Both the position numbers and the translations under genes were made by a program. A stretch of 64,000 bases of DNA. It comes from Colwellia hornerae. Its GTDB lineage: Bacteria > Pseudomonadota > Gammaproteobacteria > Enterobacterales > Alteromonadaceae. The DNA lies in the NCBI RefSeq assembly GCF_007954355.1, contig NZ_VOLR01000016.1, positions 52,897-116,896 of the forward strand. The letters run 5' to 3'. The notes beneath the pieces are model-generated. The model made no database searches and was not told the DNA's origin. It was given only the letters and a program-made list of their open reading frames with translations. Shown piece after piece: positions 11,401 to 18,950 of this stretch (the stretch's first letter is position 1; each line of letters begins with the position of its first letter).

Positions 11401-11757
11401 AATAATACCTGAAAATTCTTTATGGCCGACATACATTAAATCAAGTTGGGCTTTATTATTTTTTACCAGTAAAGATATGTTATTGATTTGCTGTTGAGCC
11501 TGTTCGTAGTCAGCTGATAAATTTTCAGCATCAGTACGTTTGGCTAAGTTTTCTAATGCTAGATAGGTGGTTAAAATTTGTTGTTGTTGTTTGTTTTTGT
11601 TCGCTAATAACGGCAACTCGTGCTCTGCTAACGAGGTCACTTGATTATCACGAAGAACTAACAGTGTTGTTAAGGCGCTAAAGAGAAAAAATGAAAGAAA
11701 AACAATCCCAAAAAATCGTCCTGATAATTGCTGAAAAAAGTAACGAGTAGCGTCCAT
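8404..11757 (-). CDS. degenerate hybrid sensor-kinase-like membrane protein
   Basis: I chose the ATG at 11755-11757, which gives 1,117 aa; a TTG 18 bases upstream is the alternative. Transmembrane helices are at about 15-36 and 333-354 and flank a Gln-rich, coiled-coil periplasmic region. A cytoplasmic coiled coil covers about 395-470. After this the layout is that of a BarA/TorS-like hybrid kinase: an N-box-like segment (LFHRLLNGICRLLL), a stretch ending QFSFTLPIGFA that aligns with the end of an ATPase domain, two receiver-like domains and an HPt-like C-terminus. No H-box histidine is found, the glycine boxes are gone, and the receiver Asp positions read ILGSDF and LLFTEF. The HPt site reads LTNSLFKP with Asn1060 in place of His. 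I infer a pseudokinase that senses or scaffolds without phosphotransfer. It shares an operon with a receiver-like protein that is also inactive by sequence. Confidence 0.75.
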   Translation of the reverse strand: MDATRYFFQQLSGRFFGIVFLSFFLFSALTTLLVLRDNQVTSLAEHELPLLANKNKQQQQILTTYLALENLAKRTDAENLSADYEQAQQQINNISLLVKNNKAQLDLMYVGHKEFSGIIDKLSENHHRNTQLKQSTLIQLQLINDQLTVEIKEKQRQKNLLLEQINSDKYTDKVTATRAKAYVRQITELSSLQQLQQTIIRALLAFQQLNLQSSIIDFDDVSTELKQVLTTFLPEESTVSQQGSLLTLQLNTLEQLLFSQQNAVAKWRSHLRLSRLYVEFIEQQQQKLQQLVLESIPLESLSADKKLLLIAWVPANIKDFLAKQNVSVNNQNLQLALLAFILLLFLLLLAMIVKTKRKIKEYGQESVHLFRQFIESSAKNSDEKLRPEFLNSRENREIAEQLKTALETMINPEHSEQEYQQQLAEQQITNGNVEQQNEEIKKLKNSLQQLALTDNEQALQRQLQASENNNKLTNMVVRSMLQSQSLSIGAGVTSVQVYRQLTRIFDWCRQHKMRSEFLSAVKPMTLSDVALHNEIDAALLNIIADAHLQRNKIYYQQDPQLLTAAKVDVRLFHRLLNGICRLLLVDLFKANLHIGVGVIDKNEGQQIVRFDFSVTSKKAIAKLPEEVERLLLIDCAESAKIHANDTLDYLSLLLDSLNVTDKNVQLQEKGYQFSFTLPIGFADAAQDISVKRIDLKQTNILLLSSDNNICNITEKAVTSANGIIATLANPELMIKQLSTAQLTDERIDIVILGSDFYLKSLEKIQQHISSLAKDIQPKLFVMQPYFNSHLARHGLFEQTENPLQIIALQQSLADFITTEKTTNSQLSSSMFNKHQYLVSQVEVLFAVENPSRHLTLLRILRWLGLQVKVVCQPKAMTKLWSSGRYLLLFTEFEQSPFIQMSAGKGVRRDIFTFNKSTFSNDDTPRLAEKWRVSIIPALHDIDALVILLQPWLKAKPTKVVAINKVKAQSNQTKAYNNIDAELLNTTEKLDKVLSTLDLTPAAKKDITEPFNLEHYAKNQGSAELAMLMLDDYLADIDDAMKKLSTALAVHNYPLAISLTNSLFKPSKILAAENFIDISQQLLFELKPNTTIEHLQVMALFSQLSEQQQRLNEFAEAI

Positions 11758-11944
11758 ATTGATCAATACCTTCAACGGTAAATTTAGTTAAAAATACAGT
11801 GTAAGGAATTGTCACTAAGAATCAACGGTTTTTAATGGTGAGGTAAGCAAACCACTTTAAACATAATGCCGCTCACGACTCACTAATACCAGACGGATCA
11901 ACTAGTTAGAAAGGCTTCGCATAAATACCTTGGTTTTATCAAAC
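11758..11944. other. intergenic region upstream of the kinase-like operon
   Basis: No gene is visible. The stretch at 11882-11907 begins ACTAATACCA, a motif that recurs at the left end of the MITE-like element at 13,176. It contains the small palindrome AACTAGTT. It presumably carries the promoter of the leftward operon, but no clear -35/-10 pair stands out. Confidence 0.4.
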
Positions 11945-12430
11945 TTAACGTCGCTTGGTTACCCAAGCCCATTCCATTTCACAAACAATAGGCTGTTGAT
12001 CTGTTTCATCGCTAATGTCGACACTAACCATCAAACTGCCTTTATCTGTATTTTCTATCTGCTCAATGTCCGCAGCACTTAACACGGCAACCGCAGACAA
12101 ATTGCCTTGCATTCGTCTTTGAAAGTGAAACGTCATACTTTTCAATAGCGGTACACAAGTGTCGGGGACATTCATTCCAAAAACGATACCTGTTGCCGAC
12201 TCTGCTAATAATGCCGCAGCAATAGCATGAATACCGCCAATATGGTTTTGTACTTTCTTTTTGTTTGCTAACGATAATACCGCTTTGGTATGAGAAACAG
12301 AAACCAGCTTTATTGATGAAGTACCAGCATATTTTACTGTCGAACAGAAAATTTTAGTCAGTAAAAAAGATCGGGTAAAGCGTGGCATTCTATTAACTTT
12401 ACTGATTATTTTTCCAAATTTGTTCGCCAT
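11945..12430 (-). CDS. DUF4442 hotdog-fold thioesterase-like protein
   Basis: This 161-aa protein matches the DUF4442 branch of the hotdog (4HBT/YiiD-C-like) superfamily. It has the segment VQNHIGGIHAIAAALLAESATG, where the central helix carries the usual NHxG...HA motif, followed by the strand TFHFQRRMQGNLSAV. The expected role is acyl-CoA or acyl-ACP thioester chemistry, but the substrate is unknown. It is a lone leftward gene between the kinase-like operon and orn. Confidence 0.8.
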   Translation of the reverse strand: MANKFGKIISKVNRMPRFTRSFLLTKIFCSTVKYAGTSSIKLVSVSHTKAVLSLANKKKVQNHIGGIHAIAAALLAESATGIVFGMNVPDTCVPLLKSMTFHFQRRMQGNLSAVAVLSAADIEQIENTDKGSLMVSVDISDETDQQPIVCEMEWAWVTKRR

Positions 12431-12516
12431 AATTTATCTGCCTGTCATTAATTTTAATTAAGTGTCGCCCAAACTGGTCTGACCTTCAAGTTTTTTTACC
12501 AAGAGGCAAGCTTATA

Positions 12517-12557
12517 GTGAGTGTCCGCATAAAAACTGGTGAGTGTCCGCATAAAAA
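12517..12557. repeat. 22-bp direct repeat, two copies
   Basis: The sequence GTGAGTGTCCGCATAAAA begins at 12,517 and again at 12,539, a period of 22 bases. The second copy runs directly into the orn terminator. No open frame covers it. It may be a remnant of a mobile-element end or a small local duplication; with two copies only, no function can be assigned. Confidence 0.7.
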
Positions 12558-12576
12558 AAGCGCCCTAAGCGCTTTT
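12556..12576 (-). terminator. rho-independent terminator of orn
   Basis: There is a perfect 8-bp stem, AAAAGCGC and GCGCTTTT, around the loop CCTAA. Read on the minus strand it is followed by a run of T. It lies 23 bases after the orn stop codon. Confidence 0.85.
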
Positions 12577-12598
12577 ATTTAGACATTATTGCTGAGCT

Positions 12599-13144
12599 TT
12601 ATAATTTAAAGAAGTGCTCTTGGTAGACTTTCAGTTCAGCAATTGACTCTAAAATATCATCAAGCGCTAAATGAGCGCCGGTTTTTACTACTTTATCTAA
12701 AACTTCCGGTTTCCAGCGACGCGCTAATTCTTTAACCGTACTGACATCTAAATTTCGGTAATGGAAATAGTCTTCAAAGTCAGGCATGTATTTATTAATA
12801 AAACGTCTGTCCTGGCCTATGCTGTTACCACACATAGGTGATTTACCTTTTGGCACAAACTGTTCAACAAATTTTAGCGTCGCCTCGGTGGCGTCAGCTA
12901 ACGTGCTGACACTTTCACGGCAACGTGTCGTTAAGCCAGATTGACCATGGTGTTCAATACACCACTGGCTCATATTGTCTAACACCTCATCACTTTGGTG
13001 AATAGCAAAAACCGGTCCTTGCGCTAAAATATTTAACTGACTGTCTGTGACTATGCTGGCAATCTCTAAAATCACATCTGTATCGGGTTCTAAGCCCGTC
13101 ATCTCTAAATCTAACCAAATTAAATTTGTCTCGTTACCTGTCAT
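12599..13144 (-). CDS. orn: oligoribonuclease Orn
   Basis: Orn is the 3'-5' exoribonuclease that degrades RNA dinucleotides and linear pGpG. The 181-aa protein shows the DEDDh fold: [10 protein letters not shown] (first Asp and Glu), SIGQDRRFI with Asp, and the C-terminal [11 protein letters not shown] segment with His and Asp. The length equals the E. coli enzyme. It is transcribed away from rsgA, the usual neighbour, but a MITE-like element lies between them. Confidence 0.97.
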   Translation of the reverse strand: MTGNETNLIWLDLEMTGLEPDTDVILEIASIVTDSQLNILAQGPVFAIHQSDEVLDNMSQWCIEHHGQSGLTTRCRESVSTLADATEATLKFVEQFVPKGKSPMCGNSIGQDRRFINKYMPDFEDYFHYRNLDVSTVKELARRWKPEVLDKVVKTGAHLALDDILESIAELKVYQEHFFKL

Positions 13145-13175
13145 GCTGCTTCCTTAAAAATGCCAACTGTTTTAC

Positions 13176-13340
13176 TAATACCAATATCATTAAATACCAC
13201 TCACCGTGTGGGTAACATACGCCAAGGCAGCGCTGCTATTAATCACAATAGCTTACTATTACGCTGTTGAGTGCCTTGTTTTACTTTATTTTCTTTGCCA
13301 CAGTAAGACTACAAACTCAGTGAAACTGATATTACTATTA
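13176..13340. mobile_element. MITE-like palindromic element between orn and rsgA
   Basis: The 320-base gap between orn and rsgA holds no gene. Its centre is bounded by imperfect terminal inverted repeats, TAATACCAATATCA at 13,176-13,189 and TGATATTACTATTA at 13,327-13,340 (12 of 14 pair). Inside are a CAAGGCA/TGCCTTG pair (13,223-13,229 and 13,272-13,278) and a hairpin GCTATT-AATCAC-AATAGC (13,235-13,252). No coding capacity is present. This is the architecture of a non-autonomous miniature element or intergenic repeat; copy number elsewhere in the genome is unknown. Confidence 0.5.
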
Positions 13341-13372
13341 CAAGTATATTAGATGAATGGTGATTTAGTCAG

Positions 13373-13378
13373 TATAAT
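13373..13378 (+). promoter_or_regulatory. candidate -10 box for rsgA
   Basis: A consensus TATAAT hexamer lies 88 bases before the rsgA start and just right of the MITE-like element. No strong -35 box sits at the right distance, so this is a moderate call. Confidence 0.35.
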
Positions 13379-13466
13379 ACGTGACAATGAACTGTGATTA
13401 AAACTTTTTGTCGCATTACCCTTTTAAAAGACGAGTGAAACTCCATAATTATCATGATAAAACTCC

Positions 13467-14504
13467 ATGTCTAAGCTAAAAAAACTGACCAAAGGTCAGA
13501 CAAGGCGCATTAAAGATAATCAAGCTAAAAAACTGCGTAATAAACCTGAGCAAGTGCAATGGCAAGATACTGAGTTGGGAGAGCCTGAAAACGGCACGAT
13601 CCTCAGCCGCTTTGGTCAGCATGCCGATGTTGAAGCGGAAAATGGTGATTGCATTCGCTGTAACATTCGCCGTGGTGTCAAATCTTTAGTCTGTGGCGAT
13701 AAAGTTTTATGGCGCAGGGGTAAAGAAACACAACACAGTATTTCAGGGGTCATAGAGGCTGTTCATGAGCGCGCTTCGGTATTAAGTCGACCTGATGTTT
13801 ATGACGGTGTAAAACCCATCGCGGCAAATATCACGCAAATATTAATTGTCTCTTCGGTTTTGCCTGCCTTTAACCCTGATATTATCGACCGATATTTAGT
13901 GGCCGCAGAGCAAACGGGAATCACCCCTGTTATTTTACTTAATAAAACCGATTTGCTTGATGAAGCCAGTAAAGCTGAAATTGAACAACATCTCGATATC
14001 TATCGTGAGATTGGTTATCAGGTGATCTATGTCAGTAATGAATCTCAACACGGCATAGAAGAACTAAAGAAACAACTGAGTGAACATACCAGTATCTTTG
14101 TTGGCCAGTCTGGTGTGGGTAAGTCAACACTTACTAACACCTTGATGCCTGAACTGGGTTTAATGACAAAAATAGTCTCTGAAAATTCGGGGTTAGGTCA
14201 ACACACCACAACGGTTGCCCGCTTGTACCATTTTAAACAAGGTGGCGATTTAATTGATTCACCCGGTATTCGAGAGTTTGGCTTATGGCATTTAACTCCA
14301 GCAGAAGTTTATGGTGGTTTTATTGAATTTGAAGATTACTTAGGTGGTTGCCGGTTTAGAGATTGCAAACACCAAAATGATCCTGGTTGTGCATTAATTG
14401 CCGCCGGTGAAGAAATGAAAATACATCCAAAACGTTTAGCGAGTTTTCAACGAATTTTAGCCAGTTTAGGCGATAATAAATTAACCTCTCGTTTTAACGA
14501 CTAA
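13467..14504 (+). CDS. rsgA: ribosome small-subunit GTPase RsgA (YjeQ)
   Basis: RsgA is a late 30S assembly GTPase. The 345-aa protein has a basic N-terminal tail (KKLTKGQTRRIKDNQAKKLR), an OB-fold region and a circularly permuted GTPase domain. In that domain the G4 motif NKTD comes first, then the P-loop GQSGVGKST (about 212), then DSPG. A C-terminal zinc knuckle GGCRFRDCKHQNDPGC closes the protein. It forms a pair with psd, 29 bases downstream, as in E. coli. Confidence 0.97.
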   Translation: MSKLKKLTKGQTRRIKDNQAKKLRNKPEQVQWQDTELGEPENGTILSRFGQHADVEAENGDCIRCNIRRGVKSLVCGDKVLWRRGKETQHSISGVIEAVHERASVLSRPDVYDGVKPIAANITQILIVSSVLPAFNPDIIDRYLVAAEQTGITPVILLNKTDLLDEASKAEIEQHLDIYREIGYQVIYVSNESQHGIEELKKQLSEHTSIFVGQSGVGKSTLTNTLMPELGLMTKIVSENSGLGQHTTTVARLYHFKQGGDLIDSPGIREFGLWHLTPAEVYGGFIEFEDYLGGCRFRDCKHQNDPGCALIAAGEEMKIHPKRLASFQRILASLGDNKLTSRFND

Positions 14505-14533
14505 ATTAATATTAATAATATAAAGGAAATTCA

Positions 14534-15406
14534 GTGCTTTTAAATAAATTAAAGATCACCCTTCAATATCTTATGCCTAAACATTTAATTTCGCGTTTAG
14601 CTGGAAAATTTGCCGCGGCCCAATGTGGCCGAGTAACCACGAAAGCGATTGAAGCATTTATCAAGCATTACGGCATTAATATGTCAGAAGCAAAGCTTAA
14701 AAATGCCGAAGACTTTACAACCTTCAACGATTTCTTTACCCGCGAACTAGAAGATGGCGCACGCCCGATAAATAACGATGAAGCAACACTGTGCTATCCT
14801 GTTGACGGTGCTATTAGTCAGCAAGGCGATATTACAGACGGACGATTAATCCAAGCAAAAGGCTTTGATTATTCACTGGAAACTTTACTAGGTGGTTCAT
14901 ATAACACCGCAAAGCCCTTTCAAGGCGGAAAGTTTTCTTGTATTTACTTAGCACCAAAAGATTATCACCGCATTCATATGCCGATGGCAGCAACATTACG
15001 CGAAATGATTTTTGTACCCGGTGATCTGTTTTCTGTTAATCCGTTAACCGCTAATAACGTGCCTAACTTATTTTCTCGTAATGAACGTGTTGTTGCTATT
15101 TTTGATACTAACTCTGGCCCCTTGGCGATGGTACTTGTTGGCGCAACCATAGTTGCCAGTATAGAAACAACTTGGGCTGGCACCATTACCTCGCCAAGAA
15201 AAAAAGGAATTTTCAGAGAAAGTTACCCTGCTGACGGCGCTGATGCGATCACTTTTGAAAAAGGTGATGAAATGGGACGCTTCAAACTTGGCTCTACGGT
15301 AGTGTCAACGTTTGCTCCTGGTATGATCGAGTTTACTGTTGATGCACATGCTGGCACAGTTACCCGTTTAGGTGAACTCTACGCCAATATTGTTAACGCC
15401 GACTAG
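14534..15406 (+). CDS. psd: phosphatidylserine decarboxylase proenzyme Psd
   Basis: Psd makes phosphatidylethanolamine at the inner membrane. The 290-aa proenzyme starts at GTG (14,534), preceded by AAGGAAAT at a good distance. The self-cleavage site LGST lies near the end (Gly253-Ser254), so cleavage would yield the beta chain and a short pyruvoyl alpha chain of about 37 residues. The segments DYHRIHMP and PGDLFSVN are family-typical. It is co-directional with rsgA. Confidence 0.97.
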   Translation: MLLNKLKITLQYLMPKHLISRLAGKFAAAQCGRVTTKAIEAFIKHYGINMSEAKLKNAEDFTTFNDFFTRELEDGARPINNDEATLCYPVDGAISQQGDITDGRLIQAKGFDYSLETLLGGSYNTAKPFQGGKFSCIYLAPKDYHRIHMPMAATLREMIFVPGDLFSVNPLTANNVPNLFSRNERVVAIFDTNSGPLAMVLVGATIVASIETTWAGTITSPRKKGIFRESYPADGADAITFEKGDEMGRFKLGSTVVSTFAPGMIEFTVDAHAGTVTRLGELYANIVNAD

Positions 15407-15433
15407 CGATATAAAATTAATTGCTTATCAAGG

Positions 15434-15473
15434 AGCCAATAGTGAATTTTCTAAAAGTACGCTATTGGCTTTT
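15434..15473 (+). terminator. rho-independent terminator of psd
   Basis: The 9-bp stem AGCCAATAG (15,434-15,442) pairs with CTATTGGCT (15,462-15,470) and is followed by a short T run. It lies 28 bases after the psd stop. Confidence 0.7.
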
Positions 15474-15862
15474 AAACAAGCCTGCAGTAAGTCAAGGCTA
15501 TAGGGCTTGACGCTCAGTACTATCATCAGTCATCAGAGCCATTTTTTTGTTTATCATGCCTTTGCCACTAATAACACTGGGTAACATTTTCTGTTGATGA
15601 TTTTCTCAGACCGAACTTTTCGCGATTAGCCACAAAATCAGTCAATCATTTGCTAGCGCAAGCGCTAACAATAATTACTGGTCGATATTTGCTTAATATT
15701 ACGCTAAGAGTTGCTGCCATTGTTACTAACTACCCCGCTCGTACTATGTTAAACCTTGAAAAAATCATAAATAAATTAAATTAAAAAACCTTTGTTATCA
15801 TGGCTATATTTTAAAATAAAGCCACTAACAACAAAAGGTGTTGCTCATTTTATCAACACAAG

Positions 15863-15880
15863 ATACGATTGCGTTCGTAT
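15863..15880. promoter_or_regulatory. candidate BlaI-type operator
   Basis: A perfect inverted repeat ATACGA-N6-TCGTAT lies 37 bases before the start of the BlaI-like repressor gene. BlaI/MecI-family dimers bind dyads of this size in their own promoters, so autoregulation is plausible. The half-site is not the classical TACA/TGTA, so the assignment is inferred from position and symmetry. Confidence 0.45.
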
Positions 15881-15916
15881 ATAACTTATAATTATTCATA
15901 GTATTAAGGATTTTAG

Positions 15917-16297
15917 ATGGCTCGAGATAATACAAATATCAAGCCTACAGAAGCAGAGTTAACTTTGCTTAATGTTCTCTGGAAAGTCGGTCCAGCGACA
16001 GTTCGTCAGGTACATGATGTTGTTAGTAAAACGCAAAAAACAGGTTACACCACTGTTTTGAAGATTTTACAAATTATGCATGAGAAAACCTTGGTCATTC
16101 GAGACGAAAGTAATCGTGCCCATGTCTATGCACCATCAAATAGTGAAATATTTACACAATCTTCATTATTAAAAGATTTAGCTTCAAAGGCTTTTGGTGG
16201 CTCAACGTCAAAATTAGTGATGCGAGCTTTAGATGAATCAACCAGTAAAGAAGAAATTGCTGATATTCGCCAGTTACTTAATGAGCTAGAAAAGTAA
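15917..16297 (+). CDS. BlaI/MecI/CopY-family transcriptional repressor
   Basis: This 126-aa winged-helix repressor matches the family along its length: LTLLNVLWKVGPATVRQVHD (helix 1-2), then the recognition region KTGYTTVLKILQIMHEK and the wing VIRDESNRAHVYAP. The C-terminal dimerisation segment contains the stretch where BlaR1-type proteases cleave. The next gene, 72 bases downstream, is the matching M56 membrane protease, so the pair should form a signal-controlled derepression switch. The start is preceded by AAGGA. Confidence 0.92.
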   Translation: MARDNTNIKPTEAELTLLNVLWKVGPATVRQVHDVVSKTQKTGYTTVLKILQIMHEKTLVIRDESNRAHVYAPSNSEIFTQSSLLKDLASKAFGGSTSKLVMRALDESTSKEEIADIRQLLNELEK

Positions 16298-16369
16298 AAG
16301 CTGCTACACTTGTTTATAGTACAATTTAAAGCGTACTAAAACATGGAAGGATAATGTCAGATTAATTTA

Positions 16370-18355
16370 ATGAGTAGTCCATTTTTATACAATTTATCGT
16401 TAACCCTTATCCATTTTATTTGGCAAGGGATTTTCGTTGCGCTTGCGCTAAAGTTGGCATTAACATTTACTTCTTATAAAAAACCACAATGGCGTTATGC
16501 AATGGCGTCATTGGCTATGGTGGCTAATTTATTACTGCCTTTTTTCACTTTCTATATTATCTCTCAAGCTGACTTTCAACAATTTGGTCCTCTATTAAAT
16601 AACAGCATGTTGTTGGACGACATTATTAACAATGACGCCCAAAATACCGCCGTTTGGTATTCCAATACAGTAGAATTTTTACCTTACTTGTCATTAACAT
16701 GGGTAACAATAAGCTTTGCCTTAGCGGTAAAACTGTTCATCGAATTATATAACGTTAACCAATTACCGAAAATAGGTACCTCGCCAGCAAATGCTGAACT
16801 TGAAGCCAGATTTCAGCAGTTAGTTCAGCAAGTAAAATTAACCTGCTCACCACGACTATTAATTTCACTGAAAAATGATGTACCGATGGCAATAGGTTGG
16901 TTAAAGCCGATAGTACTTGTTCCGGTTACTATGCTGACCGGTTTAACCCCAGCACAACTGGATATGTTGATATTGCATGAACTGGCACATATTCGTCGTC
17001 ATGACTATTTAGTCAACTTCATTCAGACCTTGGTGGAAATCTTTTTATTTTTCCATCCTGCTGTCCGTTGGGTGTCTAAGCAAATGCGCAATGAACGTGA
17101 ATATTGTAGTGATGATATAGCGGTGCAACATTGTGGTAACCCTGTAGCGTATGCACACACACTAGCAGATACCGCTTCAATATGTGATAGCCATCGCCAT
17201 CATTCTATTCCCGCCATGGCAATGGCAGCATCTGGTGGTGATTTAAAGCAGCGGGTTTTGCGTTTAATTGACCACGACCAGCACTGTTCAACAGCGACTC
17301 ACTCGGGGAAATGGTTAGCGTCTATCGTCATTATTTTCTCAATTATTGCAGTTGGTAGTAAAAAATATATTCAAATTCCTAGCTTAGATATAGGTACAGA
17401 TACCATTCCTTTATATCGCAGCACTGATGATGGCTTCAAAACATACAGTGATAGCGATGATACAATCGCGTTACCTTCTTTGGCGCAGCAATTATTACAT
17501 CAAAGTAATGAAAATACCGCCTTAGAAAATAAATTACCCGCGAAGATGCTGTCCCCCTTTCTCCCGGACAATACCGATAAAAACGCAGTAAATGTCGAGC
17601 AAGAAATCACACAAGGCTACCTTGCTAGCGGAGGCGTTGCTAAAAGTACTGGCTTGAGAATCAACCACCAAGAAAAGAATACAGTTGAGACTCTAGCGAC
17701 AGCCATAAACAATAAAATAGTTGTGCTTAAAAAGACCACGACTGAACCAGTGAATAACTTCGCTAAATCTTTGGTCAGCAAAACAAATCAAGCAGATCTG
17801 TCCAATACTCAAGTAAACGTTGAAAAATCATTGGCACAATTGGCACTAAGTCAAGCGATCACTATGGGAAAATCACCGGCTGAATTAGCCTTTGAGCGCA
17901 CCGACTCAACAAAAAGTGCCTCACTATTAAAGAATCCATATGCCGCACAAATAGCTAATTTAACCAATGATCCCTTGTCAATAAATTCGCACTTAGCGAT
18001 GCCAACCGCTCGCCGTTCAAAGAGCATAGAACAAGTATTTTCCTCGACAAGCAAATCGACAATTAACTTAATGCCAGCGCGCGCACCCGCACAATTATTG
18101 ACATCGACCTACCCAAAATATCCTTCCAACGCTAAGCGAAAAGGTATTGAAACCGATGTAGAAGTTACCTTCACCATAGACAAGAATGGCTATGTGCGTG
18201 ATATTCAATATGATGGGGAAGGCAGAGTAAGCTATTTCCGTAACACTATTCGTTCATCATTAGAAAAATGGCGTTTCACCCCAGCTAGTTATAATGACCA
18301 ACCGGTAGAAAGCACCATGTCTAAAATATTTTCTTTCAGTATTGCTAAAGAGTAA
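16370..18355 (+). CDS. M56 (BlaR1-like) membrane metallopeptidase with C-terminal TonB domain
   Basis: The N-terminal part has several transmembrane segments (about 8-30, 42-64, 104-124) and the zinc site HELAH at 203-207, followed by RRHD and, about 35 residues later, the NEREYCSDD segment with the third ligand. Another membrane helix is at about 310-325. A long low-complexity linker then leads to a TonB-type C-terminal domain (YPKYPSNAKRKGIETDVEV, about 580-661, ending FTPASYNDQPVES). The lactam-binding sensor domain of BlaR1 is absent. It likely senses an envelope signal and cleaves the BlaI-like repressor encoded just upstream; the signal is unknown. Confidence 0.88.
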   Translation: MSSPFLYNLSLTLIHFIWQGIFVALALKLALTFTSYKKPQWRYAMASLAMVANLLLPFFTFYIISQADFQQFGPLLNNSMLLDDIINNDAQNTAVWYSNTVEFLPYLSLTWVTISFALAVKLFIELYNVNQLPKIGTSPANAELEARFQQLVQQVKLTCSPRLLISLKNDVPMAIGWLKPIVLVPVTMLTGLTPAQLDMLILHELAHIRRHDYLVNFIQTLVEIFLFFHPAVRWVSKQMRNEREYCSDDIAVQHCGNPVAYAHTLADTASICDSHRHHSIPAMAMAASGGDLKQRVLRLIDHDQHCSTATHSGKWLASIVIIFSIIAVGSKKYIQIPSLDIGTDTIPLYRSTDDGFKTYSDSDDTIALPSLAQQLLHQSNENTALENKLPAKMLSPFLPDNTDKNAVNVEQEITQGYLASGGVAKSTGLRINHQEKNTVETLATAINNKIVVLKKTTTEPVNNFAKSLVSKTNQADLSNTQVNVEKSLAQLALSQAITMGKSPAELAFERTDSTKSASLLKNPYAAQIANLTNDPLSINSHLAMPTARRSKSIEQVFSSTSKSTINLMPARAPAQLLTSTYPKYPSNAKRKGIETDVEVTFTIDKNGYVRDIQYDGEGRVSYFRNTIRSSLEKWRFTPASYNDQPVESTMSKIFSFSIAKE

Positions 18356-18357
18356 GA

Positions 18358-18855
18358 TTATTCAGCAAGATGCATTCTGCGTCGTTCATGCTTTTGATGC
18401 GACTGCATTTTTTCTTTTTGTGCCTCGGTTAATATCATTATAAAACTGTGTTTTTTCTTTGCTTTAATTAAAGCTATTTGTGCAAAGCTCTCTTGGTATT
18501 GACCTTGTAAATCAATAAACGCTTGTTCATTAAAATGCTCTGCCATCATTAAAGCTTTACGTTGTTGATGAAAACCTTGCATGCTCTCCTGCAATACTAC
18601 GCGACTTTCTTTTGCCTGTTGATTTATCACTTTTACTTGCTCACGCTGCTCGTCAGTAAGCGCTAAATGCTTCGCCATCTTTTTAACTTTAGCTTTCATA
18701 CCAGGCTTTGATTTTTGCTGGTGGTGACCGGCATTCTTGGCATCTTGGCGGTCATGGTCAACGCCAACACCATTATTGCTCGCCAAAGCCGCGGTACTTG
18801 CTAAGGATAGGCTTAATACTGCACCGGCTAATAACACTGATAGTTTACTTTTCAT
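18358..18855 (-). CDS. cpxP: Spy/CpxP-family periplasmic stress protein
   Basis: The start is set at 18,855 by a strong AGAGGT ribosome site 8 bases upstream; an earlier in-frame codon at 18,897 lacks one. The 165-aa product has a signal peptide (MKSKLSVLLAGAVLSLSLAS...ALA) and a helical, basic and Met/His/Gln-rich mature part with two LTxxQ-like motifs (LTDEQREQVK and LTEAQKEKM) typical of the Spy/CpxP fold. It is divergent from the cpxRA-like pair with a CpxR box between them. CpxP restrains CpxA and helps clear misfolded envelope proteins. Confidence 0.85.
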   Translation of the reverse strand: MKSKLSVLLAGAVLSLSLASTAALASNNGVGVDHDRQDAKNAGHHQQKSKPGMKAKVKKMAKHLALTDEQREQVKVINQQAKESRVVLQESMQGFHQQRKALMMAEHFNEQAFIDLQGQYQESFAQIALIKAKKKHSFIMILTEAQKEKMQSHQKHERRRMHLAE

Positions 18856-18950
18856 AAGATTTACCTCTGGGTTAAATAAATAATAATATCGATTCATTCT
18901 TGCAAGTGAGGTAACTATAAACCTTGCAATGCAAAGAAACGCAAGCCAGT

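Larger units (their letters stand above)
15407..15916. other. 510-base intergenic region between psd and blaI-like gene
   Basis: No gene is visible. The region holds the psd terminator (15,434-15,473), a 6-bp palindrome TAGCGC-AA-GCGCTA at 15,654-15,667, a long imperfect hairpin at 15,788-15,839, and an inverted repeat close to the blaI-like gene (listed separately). Confidence 0.6.

Noticed and set aside
13145..13466. tRNA or riboswitch between orn and rsgA because of its hairpins
   Set aside because: No cloverleaf, CCA end or known riboswitch core can be drawn; terminal inverted repeats explain the structure better.
15917..18355. Beta-lactam resistance regulators blaI-blaR1 with a beta-lactamase
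   Set aside because: No beta-lactamase is nearby and the M56 protein lacks the lactam-binding sensor domain.
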